From Treponema sp. (GTDB lineage: Bacteria > Spirochaetota > Spirochaetia > Treponematales > Treponemataceae), in assembly GCA_016294105.1 (NCBI GenBank), contig JAEDCN010000001.1, positions 1 to 64,000 of the forward strand: a stretch of 64,000 bases of DNA, given 5' to 3'. The notes under the pieces were generated by a model. It ran no database searches, had not been told where the DNA came from, and worked only from the letters and a program-made list of their open reading frames with translations. Positions within the stretch are counted from its first letter, which is position 1. Each line of letters starts with the position of its first letter. Below are positions 7,437 to 16,354 of this stretch, one piece after another. The translations under genes were made by a program, and so were the position numbers.

Positions 7437-9371
7437 TTATTCTTCTTCGTCAGCATACTCAGAAATATATTGACGATATTTTTCTGGATCAACCCGGAAT
7501 GCAACAATTGCTGTTTCTGGATCGTTAAAGGCACGAATCAATGCCTGTTCTGCTTCCTCAAAAATTCGTTTTCCAGGAATCAGACGGAAGGAACGGGTAG
7601 AAATACCAATTCCAATCTCGTTGTTCATGCCCAGTTCCTTCAGTGCCTTTGTGAGCGCCACATATACCTGTTCAGCCATATCCAAGGCACCATCTACATT
7701 GATGCTGTGTACGATGCAAGAGAAACCATCAGTTCCGTATTCAAAAATCAAATCCCGGAACTTGTAGAATTCCATCAAAATATCGTAAATTGCCTTGTTT
7801 CTTTCATCTGCTTTATTAAGCCCTTGGATTCGTATAATCATCAGACCAATATCTTCCTCAAAGGATGCAGAACGAATTAGCTCGGAATCAAGGCGTTCCT
7901 CTAGATATGCTTCCCAGCCAAAGCCTGTTATTGGAGAAAAGAGTCCTGCTGGCTCGCTACCAGCTGTACTTACAGTCTCCTTTGTAGCTACTTCAGGCTC
8001 TGTAGTAAAATTACCTTCCGCTGCAACCAGAAGGTCAGCTTCAAGAATTGGGTCTTGGGGAATGGGTTCCATGGAAATCATATCCATAGGCTCGTTACTA
8101 AAATATTCCGTTTCTAAAATTTCAGCAGTTGGCTCATCTGCAGTTTCTGTAATGGCAACCACAGGTTCTCCTTCAATTTCTGGAACAATTTCCTGAGAAA
8201 TCGCTTTTGCAGGAGGCTCATAGCCTTGCAGTGCCTTGTCAATATCAAAGTCCTCTGTGTATGAAGCCTCAACGGGCATATTTAATGCTTCCTGGGTGAA
8301 TTGTGCCTGTACTACAACAGCGTTTTCCAGTTCAGTTTCTTGTGGTAGCTCAATATCGGAAATCAAATCCTGTTCAACAACAGCGTCAATAGTTTCATCG
8401 AAAGAACTCAAGTCCTCTACAGCATAGTCATTGTCTACAATTTCAGTCAAATCAACTGGAACTGGAGGTGGTGTAAACTCTTCCTGCTGAACAAGTTCTT
8501 CTTCTACTGGTGGCATGGGGGAATCTGGCTCCAACTGTGAGGACTGATCGTTTTCATCAAATTCCTCTTGATGAGCCAGTTCTTCCTCCACAGGGAGGGC
8601 AAAATGTGCAGCTGAATGAATGCCAGCAGATTCTGACACTTCATCGGGGGGAGGAAAATCAAAGGCCTCTTCTGGCAGGTTATTCTCGTCAAAAAACTGG
8701 TTTTCATCTTCTACTGGAAAGTCAAAGCCGTCATTTTCCACGGAATCAACAGAATCCTCTGGGGCCACTTCTGGAAAATCAATCTTACTGTTCTTGAGTC
8801 GTTCTGCAGTGGCTAGATCATCAAATCCAGCTTCTGGCTCCTGCTTTTGCTCCGTAAGATAGAGATACATCAAGGCAATACCAGCAATCAAGGTTCCTGC
8901 CAAAATCAACAGGAATGAAATTCTGACATAAGAATAAATCACTGTGGGCTGCAAGGAGTAAAGGGCACTGGTAATAATATATCTATTGTTTCCTAGCTCC
9001 ACCTCGTTGCTTCTTACCTGTACTAAAGAAGAAGAGGCTGATACTGTTGGCTGGCCAGTAATTCCTGGAACAATAAAGGGGGAAGACAAAGGATAGGCAA
9101 AGATAACATTGTTGTCCTGTGCAATGGTTACTACGGCAATAGTCTTATTTGAGGCAATTCTTGCTCGCAGTACATCGGAAAACTGCTGAGTACCAGGCGT
9201 ATAGTACTCTGAAGCTACACCTACATCAGAAGTAAACTGATTCAGTGTTGAATTCATGACTTCTGGAGCCTTTTTGTATTCAAAAATAAGCCCAACTGCA
9301 AAAAAAAGAACTGCCAGGGTGAACAGTACAACGAGGCAGATAGAAAGAATCTTGATAGCTTTATTTTCCAT
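7437..9371 (-). CDS. Membrane protein with acidic middle and degenerate GGDEF domain
   Basis: Last gene of the Maf operon. I start it at the ATG at 9371 (MENKAIKIL), which overlaps the preceding maf gene by 11 bases; an upstream TTG (9407) would add 12 residues. Two membrane segments (about residues 5-28 and 160-183) enclose a roughly 130-residue periplasmic domain. A very acidic, Pro-rich, probably disordered stretch of about 270 residues follows. The last 170 residues have the GGDEF fold pattern: SPITGFGWEAYLEERL stands where active enzymes have D-x-L-T-G-L-x-N-R, and EYGTDGFSCIV stands where the active-site RYGGDEF should be. The catalytic signature is thus lost, so it should not make cyclic di-GMP; a sensor or structural role is an inference. 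Acidic repeats such as PVEEELAHQEEFDE occur twice. Confidence 0.75.
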   Translation of the reverse strand: MENKAIKILSICLVVLFTLAVLFFAVGLIFEYKKAPEVMNSTLNQFTSDVGVASEYYTPGTQQFSDVLRARIASNKTIAVVTIAQDNNVIFAYPLSSPFIVPGITGQPTVSASSSLVQVRSNEVELGNNRYIITSALYSLQPTVIYSYVRISFLLILAGTLIAGIALMYLYLTEQKQEPEAGFDDLATAERLKNSKIDFPEVAPEDSVDSVENDGFDFPVEDENQFFDENNLPEEAFDFPPPDEVSESAGIHSAAHFALPVEEELAHQEEFDENDQSSQLEPDSPMPPVEEELVQQEEFTPPPVPVDLTEIVDNDYAVEDLSSFDETIDAVVEQDLISDIELPQETELENAVVVQAQFTQEALNMPVEASYTEDFDIDKALQGYEPPAKAISQEIVPEIEGEPVVAITETADEPTAEILETEYFSNEPMDMISMEPIPQDPILEADLLVAAEGNFTTEPEVATKETVSTAGSEPAGLFSPITGFGWEAYLEERLDSELIRSASFEEDIGLMIIRIQGLNKADERNKAIYDILMEFYKFRDLIFEYGTDGFSCIVHSINVDGALDMAEQVYVALTKALKELGMNNEIGIGISTRSFRLIPGKRIFEEAEQALIRAFNDPETAIVAFRVDPEKYRQYISEYADEEE

Positions 9372-10926
9372 AAGTTTCAGTATATCGTACAGTTTGAGAG
9401 TATGCAAGTTTCATAATATAAAAAATATCACATTTATCGTTGTTTTTTTTAATATACCATCCAAATAGTGGCAAAATAGAGGAAATTACTTCTTGTTTTT
9501 CCTCCTTAAGCAAAGTCTTGTACCAATCTATAAATCCATTGAAGTCTGACCTACTTAAATTGGAGATTTTTAGCTGACAGCTATTTAATTTTATCCTTCT
9601 GCTCTTAAAATTATCTTTTTTTTCTGTATAAATCTTGTGACTGTCTGTAATAATAACGACATCAGCATGACTTTTAATGTAATTTTCAAAGGATTTTCTG
9701 TATTCAGTTAAAATTGCTGTTTCAATTTTTCCGTCACTGGAAAAAGTTTTTCCCCGATACATCAGTTGCATATATTTTTGCTCCGTAGGATAAGTACGGC
9801 ATGAGGTAGTGCAGAATTGATCCTCAAAATAAGTTCCTTGGCAATAAGGCTTTCCCTGTAAATAAGCAAAGTCACCGCCGCCGACTTGAATCTGAGAAAA
9901 TCCCAGCTTGTAGGCCACATCTACCGCCGCCGAGGTAACGGTGCCACTCCCCGTATCAATTTCTGGAAGAAGTACTGTGTGAGGGGCTGTAGAACCAATA
10001 GCTTTTTCCTTCAGGTATTTTTCCAGCAATAATGGCAGGGGATTTTTATTACGAAAGAATAGGATAGGGCAACCTTTTTCCTTGCAACGAAGCACAACGT
10101 TAGGAGAGCTGGAAATGTCGGCTGCTAAAACCATGGAGCTAGGAAGGTTTTGCAGAAAATGTCGGATAGAAGCTACCTGTCCGTCTATGGTTACTGTCAT
10201 GTCTGGGATAATTTTCTGCCGTAAAAGTGCTGGCAAGGCTGTATCTGTGGCAATGAGATAGATTTTGTCTCGAATCTGGGAATTTTTTAGCTGGGGAATA
10301 AATGAATCCAAGCTGGGACCAGCTGCTGCCACAAATGCAAGTTCCTGTTGAATTTCTAGCTGGAAATCTTTGGGATTTTTCACGAATGATTTAAGGTTCA
10401 AAAAAAAGTTTCTAAACCACAACTTACCAAAATGGGCTTGAGTAGAATAATCTCCTGCAATGGAAGTCAATGCTTGTTCCAAAGTGGCTTTTAGTTTGGC
10501 TGCTTCTTCTGGAATCTGATCTACCCAGGAACGAACTGGCAAAAAAAAGAAGTTGCCATGTAGCAGTGGATTGTACAGCTGAATAAAAATCTGTGCTGCC
10601 TGAGTACAGGTGGTAAGCCAAATGTTTTCCTTGTACAGCAATGATTGCAGTGAAAAATTGTCTTTAAGCCATTTAATCTCTTTATCGCTTTTTTCAACAA
10701 TCAAAATCACGCTTTGTGGAAATTTTTTTCGTAAGGCTTGGATGTGGATTCCATTTCCCAGTCCTGCCACTACAAAGAAACCTCCGGCAGTACCTTCAAG
10801 CTGGAGATGAGAGCCAAAATTATCCACCTCCTTCAAGGGTGCATAGCGAGAAAACATGGTTTTTCCATCAGAAAAAACAGGAATTACCGTTCCATCCCGA
10901 GCTTCCACTGTGGCTTTATACAACAT
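9361..10926 (-). CDS. Maf-type (DUF115) motility-associated glycosyltransferase, copy 2
   Basis: This is a 521-residue cytoplasmic protein. The diagnostic part is the DUF115/MptE-like core, with FVAAAGPSLDSFIPQL opening the nucleotide-sugar binding region and YLIATDTALPALL plus PDMTVTIDG following it. This is the Maf family that transfers nonulosonic sugars (pseudaminic or legionaminic acid types) to flagellins in other motile bacteria. An N-terminal segment with FFVVAGLGNGIHIQAL resembles the N-terminal Rossmann-like Maf domain. It overlaps the first maf gene by 11 bases at its start, and the degenerate-GGDEF gene starts inside its last codons. Flagellin as acceptor is inferred from the family; no flagellin gene is in the window. 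Confidence 0.82.
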   Translation of the reverse strand: MLYKATVEARDGTVIPVFSDGKTMFSRYAPLKEVDNFGSHLQLEGTAGGFFVVAGLGNGIHIQALRKKFPQSVILIVEKSDKEIKWLKDNFSLQSLLYKENIWLTTCTQAAQIFIQLYNPLLHGNFFFLPVRSWVDQIPEEAAKLKATLEQALTSIAGDYSTQAHFGKLWFRNFFLNLKSFVKNPKDFQLEIQQELAFVAAAGPSLDSFIPQLKNSQIRDKIYLIATDTALPALLRQKIIPDMTVTIDGQVASIRHFLQNLPSSMVLAADISSSPNVVLRCKEKGCPILFFRNKNPLPLLLEKYLKEKAIGSTAPHTVLLPEIDTGSGTVTSAAVDVAYKLGFSQIQVGGGDFAYLQGKPYCQGTYFEDQFCTTSCRTYPTEQKYMQLMYRGKTFSSDGKIETAILTEYRKSFENYIKSHADVVIITDSHKIYTEKKDNFKSRRIKLNSCQLKISNLSRSDFNGFIDWYKTLLKEEKQEVISSILPLFGWYIKKNNDKCDIFYIMKLAYSQTVRYTETYGK

Positions 10927-12418
10927 GACCAGTATTTTCTCCCAGGAACCTTAGATAGTCAACCATTTCGTTTATAATTTTGCTAGATTTTTCTGAAATC
11001 TTTTTTCCAAGCTCTGTCTTTTCAAGGCTCCTGTTCAACAAAGCTTGTTCTGCAGGCAGCAAGGTAGAAAGCCAGTGGTCTGGGAGCTGCTGTGTGTATT
11101 TTTCTAAGGTTTTAAGTAGGATTTCATATCGCTGGGCTTTTTCTGGAATTTGGACCGAACAAATTCTTGGAAGACGCAAGGTTCCTTGTTTTTTCTTATG
11201 CCGTGCAAACACAGCGGTAAATTCCTTCCAGTCAATATCCCGTATTACTCCAAGCTTATTGGAAAATTGGTAGCTGGAATGGGCCAAACGGTAAAATCTA
11301 TCCTTGAACCGCTGGCTTTGGCTAGTAAACCACTGGGCATAAATAGCCAAGGATTGGGAGGGAAGCTGTTGGGGAAAGAGTCGTGTTTCCTTTGGTACAA
11401 GTCTAAAATCCTTTGTTTCCGCTGCCATTTCCAACCGATTAGGCTGACAATGCTGAAAGCCGATTTTTGCTGCCAAGTCAAGGCCACAGGCAAACACTGG
11501 CCCCGTGGTAATGGAAAGAGCTAATTCCAATGCAGTACCACTAACTGTTCCATTACGAAAACCCTGTAGTGCAGGGATTTTACAGTTTTCCAATAGCTGA
11601 GCTTCTGGGGCATCTCCGTATTTTAAAGGAATAATACTCTTTTCAAAGCAGGATGCTGGAATGGCAGCTTCTGCAGGCAGAATAAGGGGTACGGAGCAAG
11701 AATCCAGGTGTTTTTTTGCCCAGTAACCTCCATCGGTGGAAATACAAGCATCCGGCTTTATTCCTGCTGTCATTAGAGGAGACAGGGCCGAAGATAAGGC
11801 CAGTATAAAAAGGCTATCTCTGTTTTTTTTGATAAAATCCATGGAGGATTCCAAGGAAGGACCAGAGGCAACCAGCAACACTGGAGCAGTTCCTGGTTCA
11901 ATGGTACAGGAATTTTGCAGTCGGTAACAAAAGGAAAGGGTATTCTTTAACCATCGCTTGCCAAAATAAGCCCGTGTTCCTAAAATATCTCTACTGGTCT
12001 GTACAAGATTTCTAATTTGTTGCCAGCACTGATTGTATTCTTGTGGAAAAACCTGTTGTGATGGTTGCCAGGAAATAAATCCTGTGGCCAAAACCTCATC
12101 CTCACCATAGGTATGCAAAAGCTGAATAATCTGGTCATGGTAAAAAAACTTGTCCCACAGGTGATTGTATTCATCAAATTGATGGGTAAACCGTATAGCT
12201 ACCAATTTTGCAGCAGGATAGGCTTGTCGTAAAAAAGCTGCACAGTAGGAAAGGGCAGGTTCTGTTACTACAATGAGAGTTGGAATAAAGCCAAAATCCA
12301 AGCCAGCAACAAATCGTTGGGCCTCTTTTACAGGATCGTAGGCTGAATGAAGTCGAATTCTATTGATAGAACAGGTTTTTTCACCTGTTTTTGCTAGACT
12401 GAACTGAATAATACTCAT
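10916..12418 (-). CDS. Maf-type (DUF115) motility-associated glycosyltransferase, copy 1
   Basis: This 500-residue paralogue of the next gene has the same core: LLVASGPSLESSMDFI, then FILALSSALSPLMTAGIKPD and ACISTDGGYW. Identity to the second copy looks limited outside these motifs, so the two probably have distinct acceptors or sugars rather than being a recent duplication. A GGTGGG lies just before the ATG. The gene follows the 275-residue orphan by 17 bases and overlaps the next maf by 11 bases, so they are surely translated from one mRNA. Role by family: transfer of a nonulosonic-type sugar to flagellin Ser/Thr. The sugar could come from the NeuB-like synthase at 18.9-20.0 kb. Confidence 0.82.
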   Translation of the reverse strand: MSIIQFSLAKTGEKTCSINRIRLHSAYDPVKEAQRFVAGLDFGFIPTLIVVTEPALSYCAAFLRQAYPAAKLVAIRFTHQFDEYNHLWDKFFYHDQIIQLLHTYGEDEVLATGFISWQPSQQVFPQEYNQCWQQIRNLVQTSRDILGTRAYFGKRWLKNTLSFCYRLQNSCTIEPGTAPVLLVASGPSLESSMDFIKKNRDSLFILALSSALSPLMTAGIKPDACISTDGGYWAKKHLDSCSVPLILPAEAAIPASCFEKSIIPLKYGDAPEAQLLENCKIPALQGFRNGTVSGTALELALSITTGPVFACGLDLAAKIGFQHCQPNRLEMAAETKDFRLVPKETRLFPQQLPSQSLAIYAQWFTSQSQRFKDRFYRLAHSSYQFSNKLGVIRDIDWKEFTAVFARHKKKQGTLRLPRICSVQIPEKAQRYEILLKTLEKYTQQLPDHWLSTLLPAEQALLNRSLEKTELGKKISEKSSKIINEMVDYLRFLGENTGHVV

Positions 12419-12435
12419 CCCACCACTCCGGGATG

Positions 12436-13263
12436 TTATGACTGTACTGATTCAACGAGAATCTTGGAGGAAGAAGTACCCAATAAGGGTACAAAATATT
12501 TCTTTAATTGGAACTGTAACAAATCTGCATCGATATTATCTGCATGAGAAAAGAACAATGCAATATCAAAATCATTCAAGGGGAAAACGATATCTTGTTT
12601 GGAAAGTATTTGCTGCAACCTGTTCAGTGTTTCAGATAAAACTACTGGAAACAATAAATCCAAGGCTTCGGTATCGATATACAATAAATCAGTAATCTCT
12701 GCAACAGCATCTTTAATTGAAACAGAAAAACTTCTGCTTCCTACCTGCAAAGGAGTAGGAGGAATGATTTCAATTGTATTTAATATTTCTGCCGCAATAT
12801 AATCCGCCAATTCAGGAATAGTATCGTCAACAAGCTCTTGATTGATGGTTTTATCAGCAATAATCATAATTGCTTGGATTGGGATATCTGCAAGCAAGAT
12901 AAATGACTTTATGTGTAAATTGGTGAGATTGTGAATGCAATCCTTTGAAAAAAGCTGGTAAAAAGGCTCCAATTCATTCCCAGAAAAAGAATGCCATTGC
13001 TGGTTCAAAGGAATTGTTCCGTTCCAAAAATCAACGGAAGAAATGGATTTAAAGATAGTTTCAACATCAAATCCGTGCTCATATCGCATGAAAAAACGCC
13101 TACCAAAAGGTACAAGAACCGCACTCTGTTTTAATGCAGTCCTTTTTGAGAAACTGTGGTAATCTTCAATTTTCTGCTTTTGGATGGAATCAACCATACT
13201 GCCAGCATCCAAAGTAGATGAATCACTGGCAAGTATGGCTTCCATGTGGCTTAATAAACCCAT
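12436..13263 (-). CDS. Unrecognised 275-residue protein of the Maf operon
   Basis: I do not recognise a family. The protein has no signal peptide or membrane segment, so it is probably cytoplasmic. It is moderately acidic, with an N-terminal stretch MGLLSHMEAILASDSS and a C-terminal half of alternating helix and strand, including IKDAVAEITDLLYIDTEA. Its ATG shares one base with the stop of the acidic repeat protein (TAATG arrangement), which points to translational coupling, and the first maf gene starts 17 bases after its stop. This fixed position between the scaffold-like protein and the glycosyltransferases suggests an accessory role in the same process, but nothing in the sequence proves it. 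Confidence 0.6.
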   Translation of the reverse strand: MGLLSHMEAILASDSSTLDAGSMVDSIQKQKIEDYHSFSKRTALKQSAVLVPFGRRFFMRYEHGFDVETIFKSISSVDFWNGTIPLNQQWHSFSGNELEPFYQLFSKDCIHNLTNLHIKSFILLADIPIQAIMIIADKTINQELVDDTIPELADYIAAEILNTIEIIPPTPLQVGSRSFSVSIKDAVAEITDLLYIDTEALDLLFPVVLSETLNRLQQILSKQDIVFPLNDFDIALFFSHADNIDADLLQFQLKKYFVPLLGTSSSKILVESVQS

Positions 13264-16200
13264 TACAATCCAAATTCTGTAAATAATTTCTTGTACAACT
13301 CAAAGTGCTCGGAACGAGCAAACTCTGCGATTTTTTCTTCGGGCAAGTTGTCCAACAACTGATCCATGTAGGAAAGAACAGACTTAATATCCTGCTTAAG
13401 GTCATCAGGAAGATTGTTTGTCTTAGGTTCTTCTACAACCTCTACAGCATCTTCTGCTTCAGTTTCTGCAATAGGTTCATCTGCTACTACTTCTTCAGCA
13501 CTTTCCTCTGTTACTTCTTCAACAGTTTCTACCTCTGTAATATCTTCTAAGGCGTCTGTTACAGGAATCTCTGCCAATTCCTCCAGAAGCTCTTCTTCTG
13601 CTACAGAAATAGTGTCTACTGGCTCTTCGATAATAAGAGGATCATCTGCAAAGGCACTTTCTTCCACTGTGTTGGAAGCAAATCCCCTGGTTTCATCCAC
13701 GGCTGGCTCTTCCCACTGGGGAGATTCAAATACTGTTTCTACAGGTTCATCGGTGAGTTCCTCTACAGCAGGCTCAATCACTTCTTCAGTAATTTCTTCT
13801 ACAGCAGGCTCAACAATTTCCTCGGTAATTTCTTCTACAGCAGGCTCAACAATTTCCTCAGTAATTTCTTCTACAGCAGGTTCAATCACTTCTTCAGTAA
13901 TTTCCTCTACAGCAGGCTCAACAATTTCCTCAGTAATTTCTTCTACAACAGGCTCAACAATTTCCTCAGTAATTTCTTCTACAGCAGGTTCAATCACTTC
14001 TTCAGTAATTTCCTCTACAGCAGGCTCAACAATTTCCTCAGTAATTTCTTCTACAACAGGCTCTGCTTCTTCTGTAACTTCTGGCTCTTCCCACTGGGGA
14101 GATTCAAATACAGTTTCTACAGGCTCATCGCTGATTTCTTCTACAAGGGGCTCTTCAATGACTTCTTCTTCAGGTTCTACAATTTCCTCTACGAAGGAAT
14201 CCAATGCAGGCTCTACAAAGTCTTCAGTAATTGATTCTTCTGTGAGATCCTCAAAGGATTCTGCTGTGTCATCTCCATTGTTATATTCTTCCAGCTGCTC
14301 TTCAGTTACATCAAAGCTATCAGTGGCAAACTCTGATTCAGTAGTGTCTTCTTCCTCAAAGATTTCCTCTGTACCCTGATCTTCTTCTTCCAATTCAATT
14401 TCTTCAAAAATTTGATCCTGCTGTGCAACAATTCCTGTTGGAACATCGATTTCTGCAGGGAAGTCATCTGAGTCTTCGTCCTGGAAATAATCATCATCAA
14501 TAACAGGCTCTTCTAGTGTCTCTGAATCAAAGTCCATGGAAGGCAGACCATTGTCTGAATCCTCATCGGTAAGCTGGGTTTCTGCTTCTACGGATTCTTC
14601 AGTAAAATCAGCTGTGTTAAAGATATTGGACAACTCATCCCCAGACAAGGCGATGGTATCATCACCTGTATCATCAGCAAAGAAACCGCTGGAAGTTTCC
14701 TCCTGGACTGGAGCTTCCTCTGTTGCAGTATTTTTACCACATTTAAAGGCTTCAAAATCGTTTCTGAGACTTGAAATCTCATTTCTAAGCAGTGCTATCT
14801 CACCAGCAATATTACGGATAAGTTCTTCTGTTGGTGATACGGCTGGTTGGTCCATTTCATTCTGGTTAAATTCCATTGCTTCCTCCGGCTTTTCCGTGAT
14901 ACATTTCTGTGATTCTTCCTGCATTTGCTGGTTATCGGAGGATACAAAAGAAGAAACATCCTGCTCTGTCTGTATTTCCTCTGTTTTTTCTCCAATATCT
15001 TCCACTTCGGCCATAATTTTATCTACATCAAAATCATCAGAATCGTAGCCTTTATCAGTATAATCTGTAATTTCCAATCTAGCAATACTTGATTCTTCAT
15101 TTTTTTCATTTTTTTCTTTTTGCTCAGAAGTTGAAAGAAGAATTTCTTCGTTGTTTTCCTGCTCAGAATCTGTTTCAGGTATTTCAGATGTGGAAAGGGT
15201 ATCATCATCCATGCTTACGGTAAGGTTATAATCCTTTGGTGCTTCTTCCTTGTGTTCCTGTTGCTTTGGCTCAGGCTCGGAGTAATCACTCAAGAAGTCG
15301 TCAAATTCGCTTACCTCGTCAAACTGTATGTCTTGGATTGCAGCTTTAACTACTGGCTCAGGGGCTTCTTGGGGTTCTTCCACCACTTCAGCCTCGTCCA
15401 CAATGTTATCAAACATCTGGTCAAAGTCATCCATATTTTCACTGGTAAAAGAGTCATCCATTTGGCTTACAGGATCGGTGGTGGTTTTTACTGCAAAATC
15501 ATCATCAAAGGTAAGCTCCATTTCCATGGGAAGCTCATCAAGAATATCATTCTTTTCCTGAGCTGGAGTATCAATGAAGGGTTCCAGTGAAACCTCTCCA
15601 GAATCTGAAAGGAATTCATCAAGAGAAATCTCGTCGGACTTATCTAAAAAGTCGTCAACACTAATTTCTATTTCCTGATTTTCCTGGTGACTTTCTTCAA
15701 AACCTGTTTCTTCTACAGGAGTTCCTTCTGCATCAGTAAAATCTTCTACAGGAAGGGGATTTTCTTCCATGAAGGCGAGGGATTCTTCAGTGAATTCTGG
15801 TGGCAACTCCATAGCCACTTTAGGCTCATCTTGGGGATTTGGTTCAGGGAAGGGATTAAACTCTTCTTCGATTTTTTCCAGATTTTGGCTGATATTGTTG
15901 GTAAAATCATCCAGAAAATCCACGTCAATAATACCTTCAGTTATAGTTTCTTGCTGTGAGGGCTCTGTAGAAAGGTCTACATCGAGAATATCTTCCAAAT
16001 CCATGAAGGGGGACAAATCAGAGGTTTCTTCTTTAGCCATGGATTCAAAATCATCGATAGCAGAATTTTCTGGTTCTTGTAAAGCTTCTTGCAAAAGAGG
16101 TTCTTCCATGGCATCCTCTTGTACAAGCTCCTGTGAAAAATCTTCTGGGAGGACAGTGGTTTCTTCTATACTACGAGGTGGTTTTTTTACCCACACACCA

Positions 16201-16268
16201 TATTTATCTAAGTCAGTTTCTTTATTGGTAGAATCAATCATGCCTTTTCCATCAAAATCAAATGCCAT
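13263..16268 (-). CDS. Acidic repeat protein, 1001 aa
   Basis: First gene of the five-gene Maf operon. The ATG is preceded by GGAGA with 6-base spacing. There is no signal peptide or membrane segment, so the protein is predicted to be cytoplasmic. Glu and Asp dominate; most of the chain should be disordered. Three parts are distinct: an N-terminal segment with DKYGVWVKKPPR that looks like a short conserved tag; a centre with eight tandem 12-residue units of the type AVEEITEEIVEP (bases 13770-14057) flanked by two copies of ETVFESPQWEEP; and a C-terminal 45-residue helical segment with LSYMDQLLDNLPEEKIAEF, the best candidate for a folded docking element. A short coiled coil (EIALLRNEISSLRNDFEAF) sits mid-protein. 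Function unknown; a scaffold is inferred. It is not obviously homologous to the T. pallidum Arp protein, whose repeats differ. Confidence 0.75.
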   Translation of the reverse strand: MAFDFDGKGMIDSTNKETDLDKYGVWVKKPPRSIEETTVLPEDFSQELVQEDAMEEPLLQEALQEPENSAIDDFESMAKEETSDLSPFMDLEDILDVDLSTEPSQQETITEGIIDVDFLDDFTNNISQNLEKIEEEFNPFPEPNPQDEPKVAMELPPEFTEESLAFMEENPLPVEDFTDAEGTPVEETGFEESHQENQEIEISVDDFLDKSDEISLDEFLSDSGEVSLEPFIDTPAQEKNDILDELPMEMELTFDDDFAVKTTTDPVSQMDDSFTSENMDDFDQMFDNIVDEAEVVEEPQEAPEPVVKAAIQDIQFDEVSEFDDFLSDYSEPEPKQQEHKEEAPKDYNLTVSMDDDTLSTSEIPETDSEQENNEEILLSTSEQKEKNEKNEESSIARLEITDYTDKGYDSDDFDVDKIMAEVEDIGEKTEEIQTEQDVSSFVSSDNQQMQEESQKCITEKPEEAMEFNQNEMDQPAVSPTEELIRNIAGEIALLRNEISSLRNDFEAFKCGKNTATEEAPVQEETSSGFFADDTGDDTIALSGDELSNIFNTADFTEESVEAETQLTDEDSDNGLPSMDFDSETLEEPVIDDDYFQDEDSDDFPAEIDVPTGIVAQQDQIFEEIELEEEDQGTEEIFEEEDTTESEFATDSFDVTEEQLEEYNNGDDTAESFEDLTEESITEDFVEPALDSFVEEIVEPEEEVIEEPLVEEISDEPVETVFESPQWEEPEVTEEAEPVVEEITEEIVEPAVEEITEEVIEPAVEEITEEIVEPVVEEITEEIVEPAVEEITEEVIEPAVEEITEEIVEPAVEEITEEIVEPAVEEITEEVIEPAVEELTDEPVETVFESPQWEEPAVDETRGFASNTVEESAFADDPLIIEEPVDTISVAEEELLEELAEIPVTDALEDITEVETVEEVTEESAEEVVADEPIAETEAEDAVEVVEEPKTNNLPDDLKQDIKSVLSYMDQLLDNLPEEKIAEFARSEHFELYKKLFTEFGL
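13707..14130 (-). repeat. Direct repeats flanking the 36-bp array
   Basis: Two nearly identical blocks of about 45 bases (around 13707-13752 and 14081-14127) encode EPVETVFESPQWEEP on both sides of the tandem array. The array is thus nested inside a larger duplicated module. Confidence 0.75.
13770..14057 (-). repeat. Eight tandem 36-bp units inside the acidic repeat gene
   Basis: Each unit encodes a 12-residue block, [AV]VEEITEE followed by IV or VI and EP. The units are near-identical in DNA, differing at a few synonymous or I/V positions, and alternate in an irregular IV/VI order. The reading frame is kept by the 36-base period, so copy number changes would alter protein length without frameshift. 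Confidence 0.9.
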
Positions 16269-16354
16269 ATTGTCTCCGCTTGTAAATATGAAATCTCGTT
16301 TCTATTATCGGTAGCATTCTCTTAAACAAACATATTTTTATTAAAAAGAATCAG

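Noticed and set aside
13414..14379. Ser/Thr-rich 321-codon frame on the + strand
   Set aside because: It is the antisense shadow of the Glu-rich repeats of the acidic protein gene; no ribosome-binding site, and its repeats mirror the other strand.
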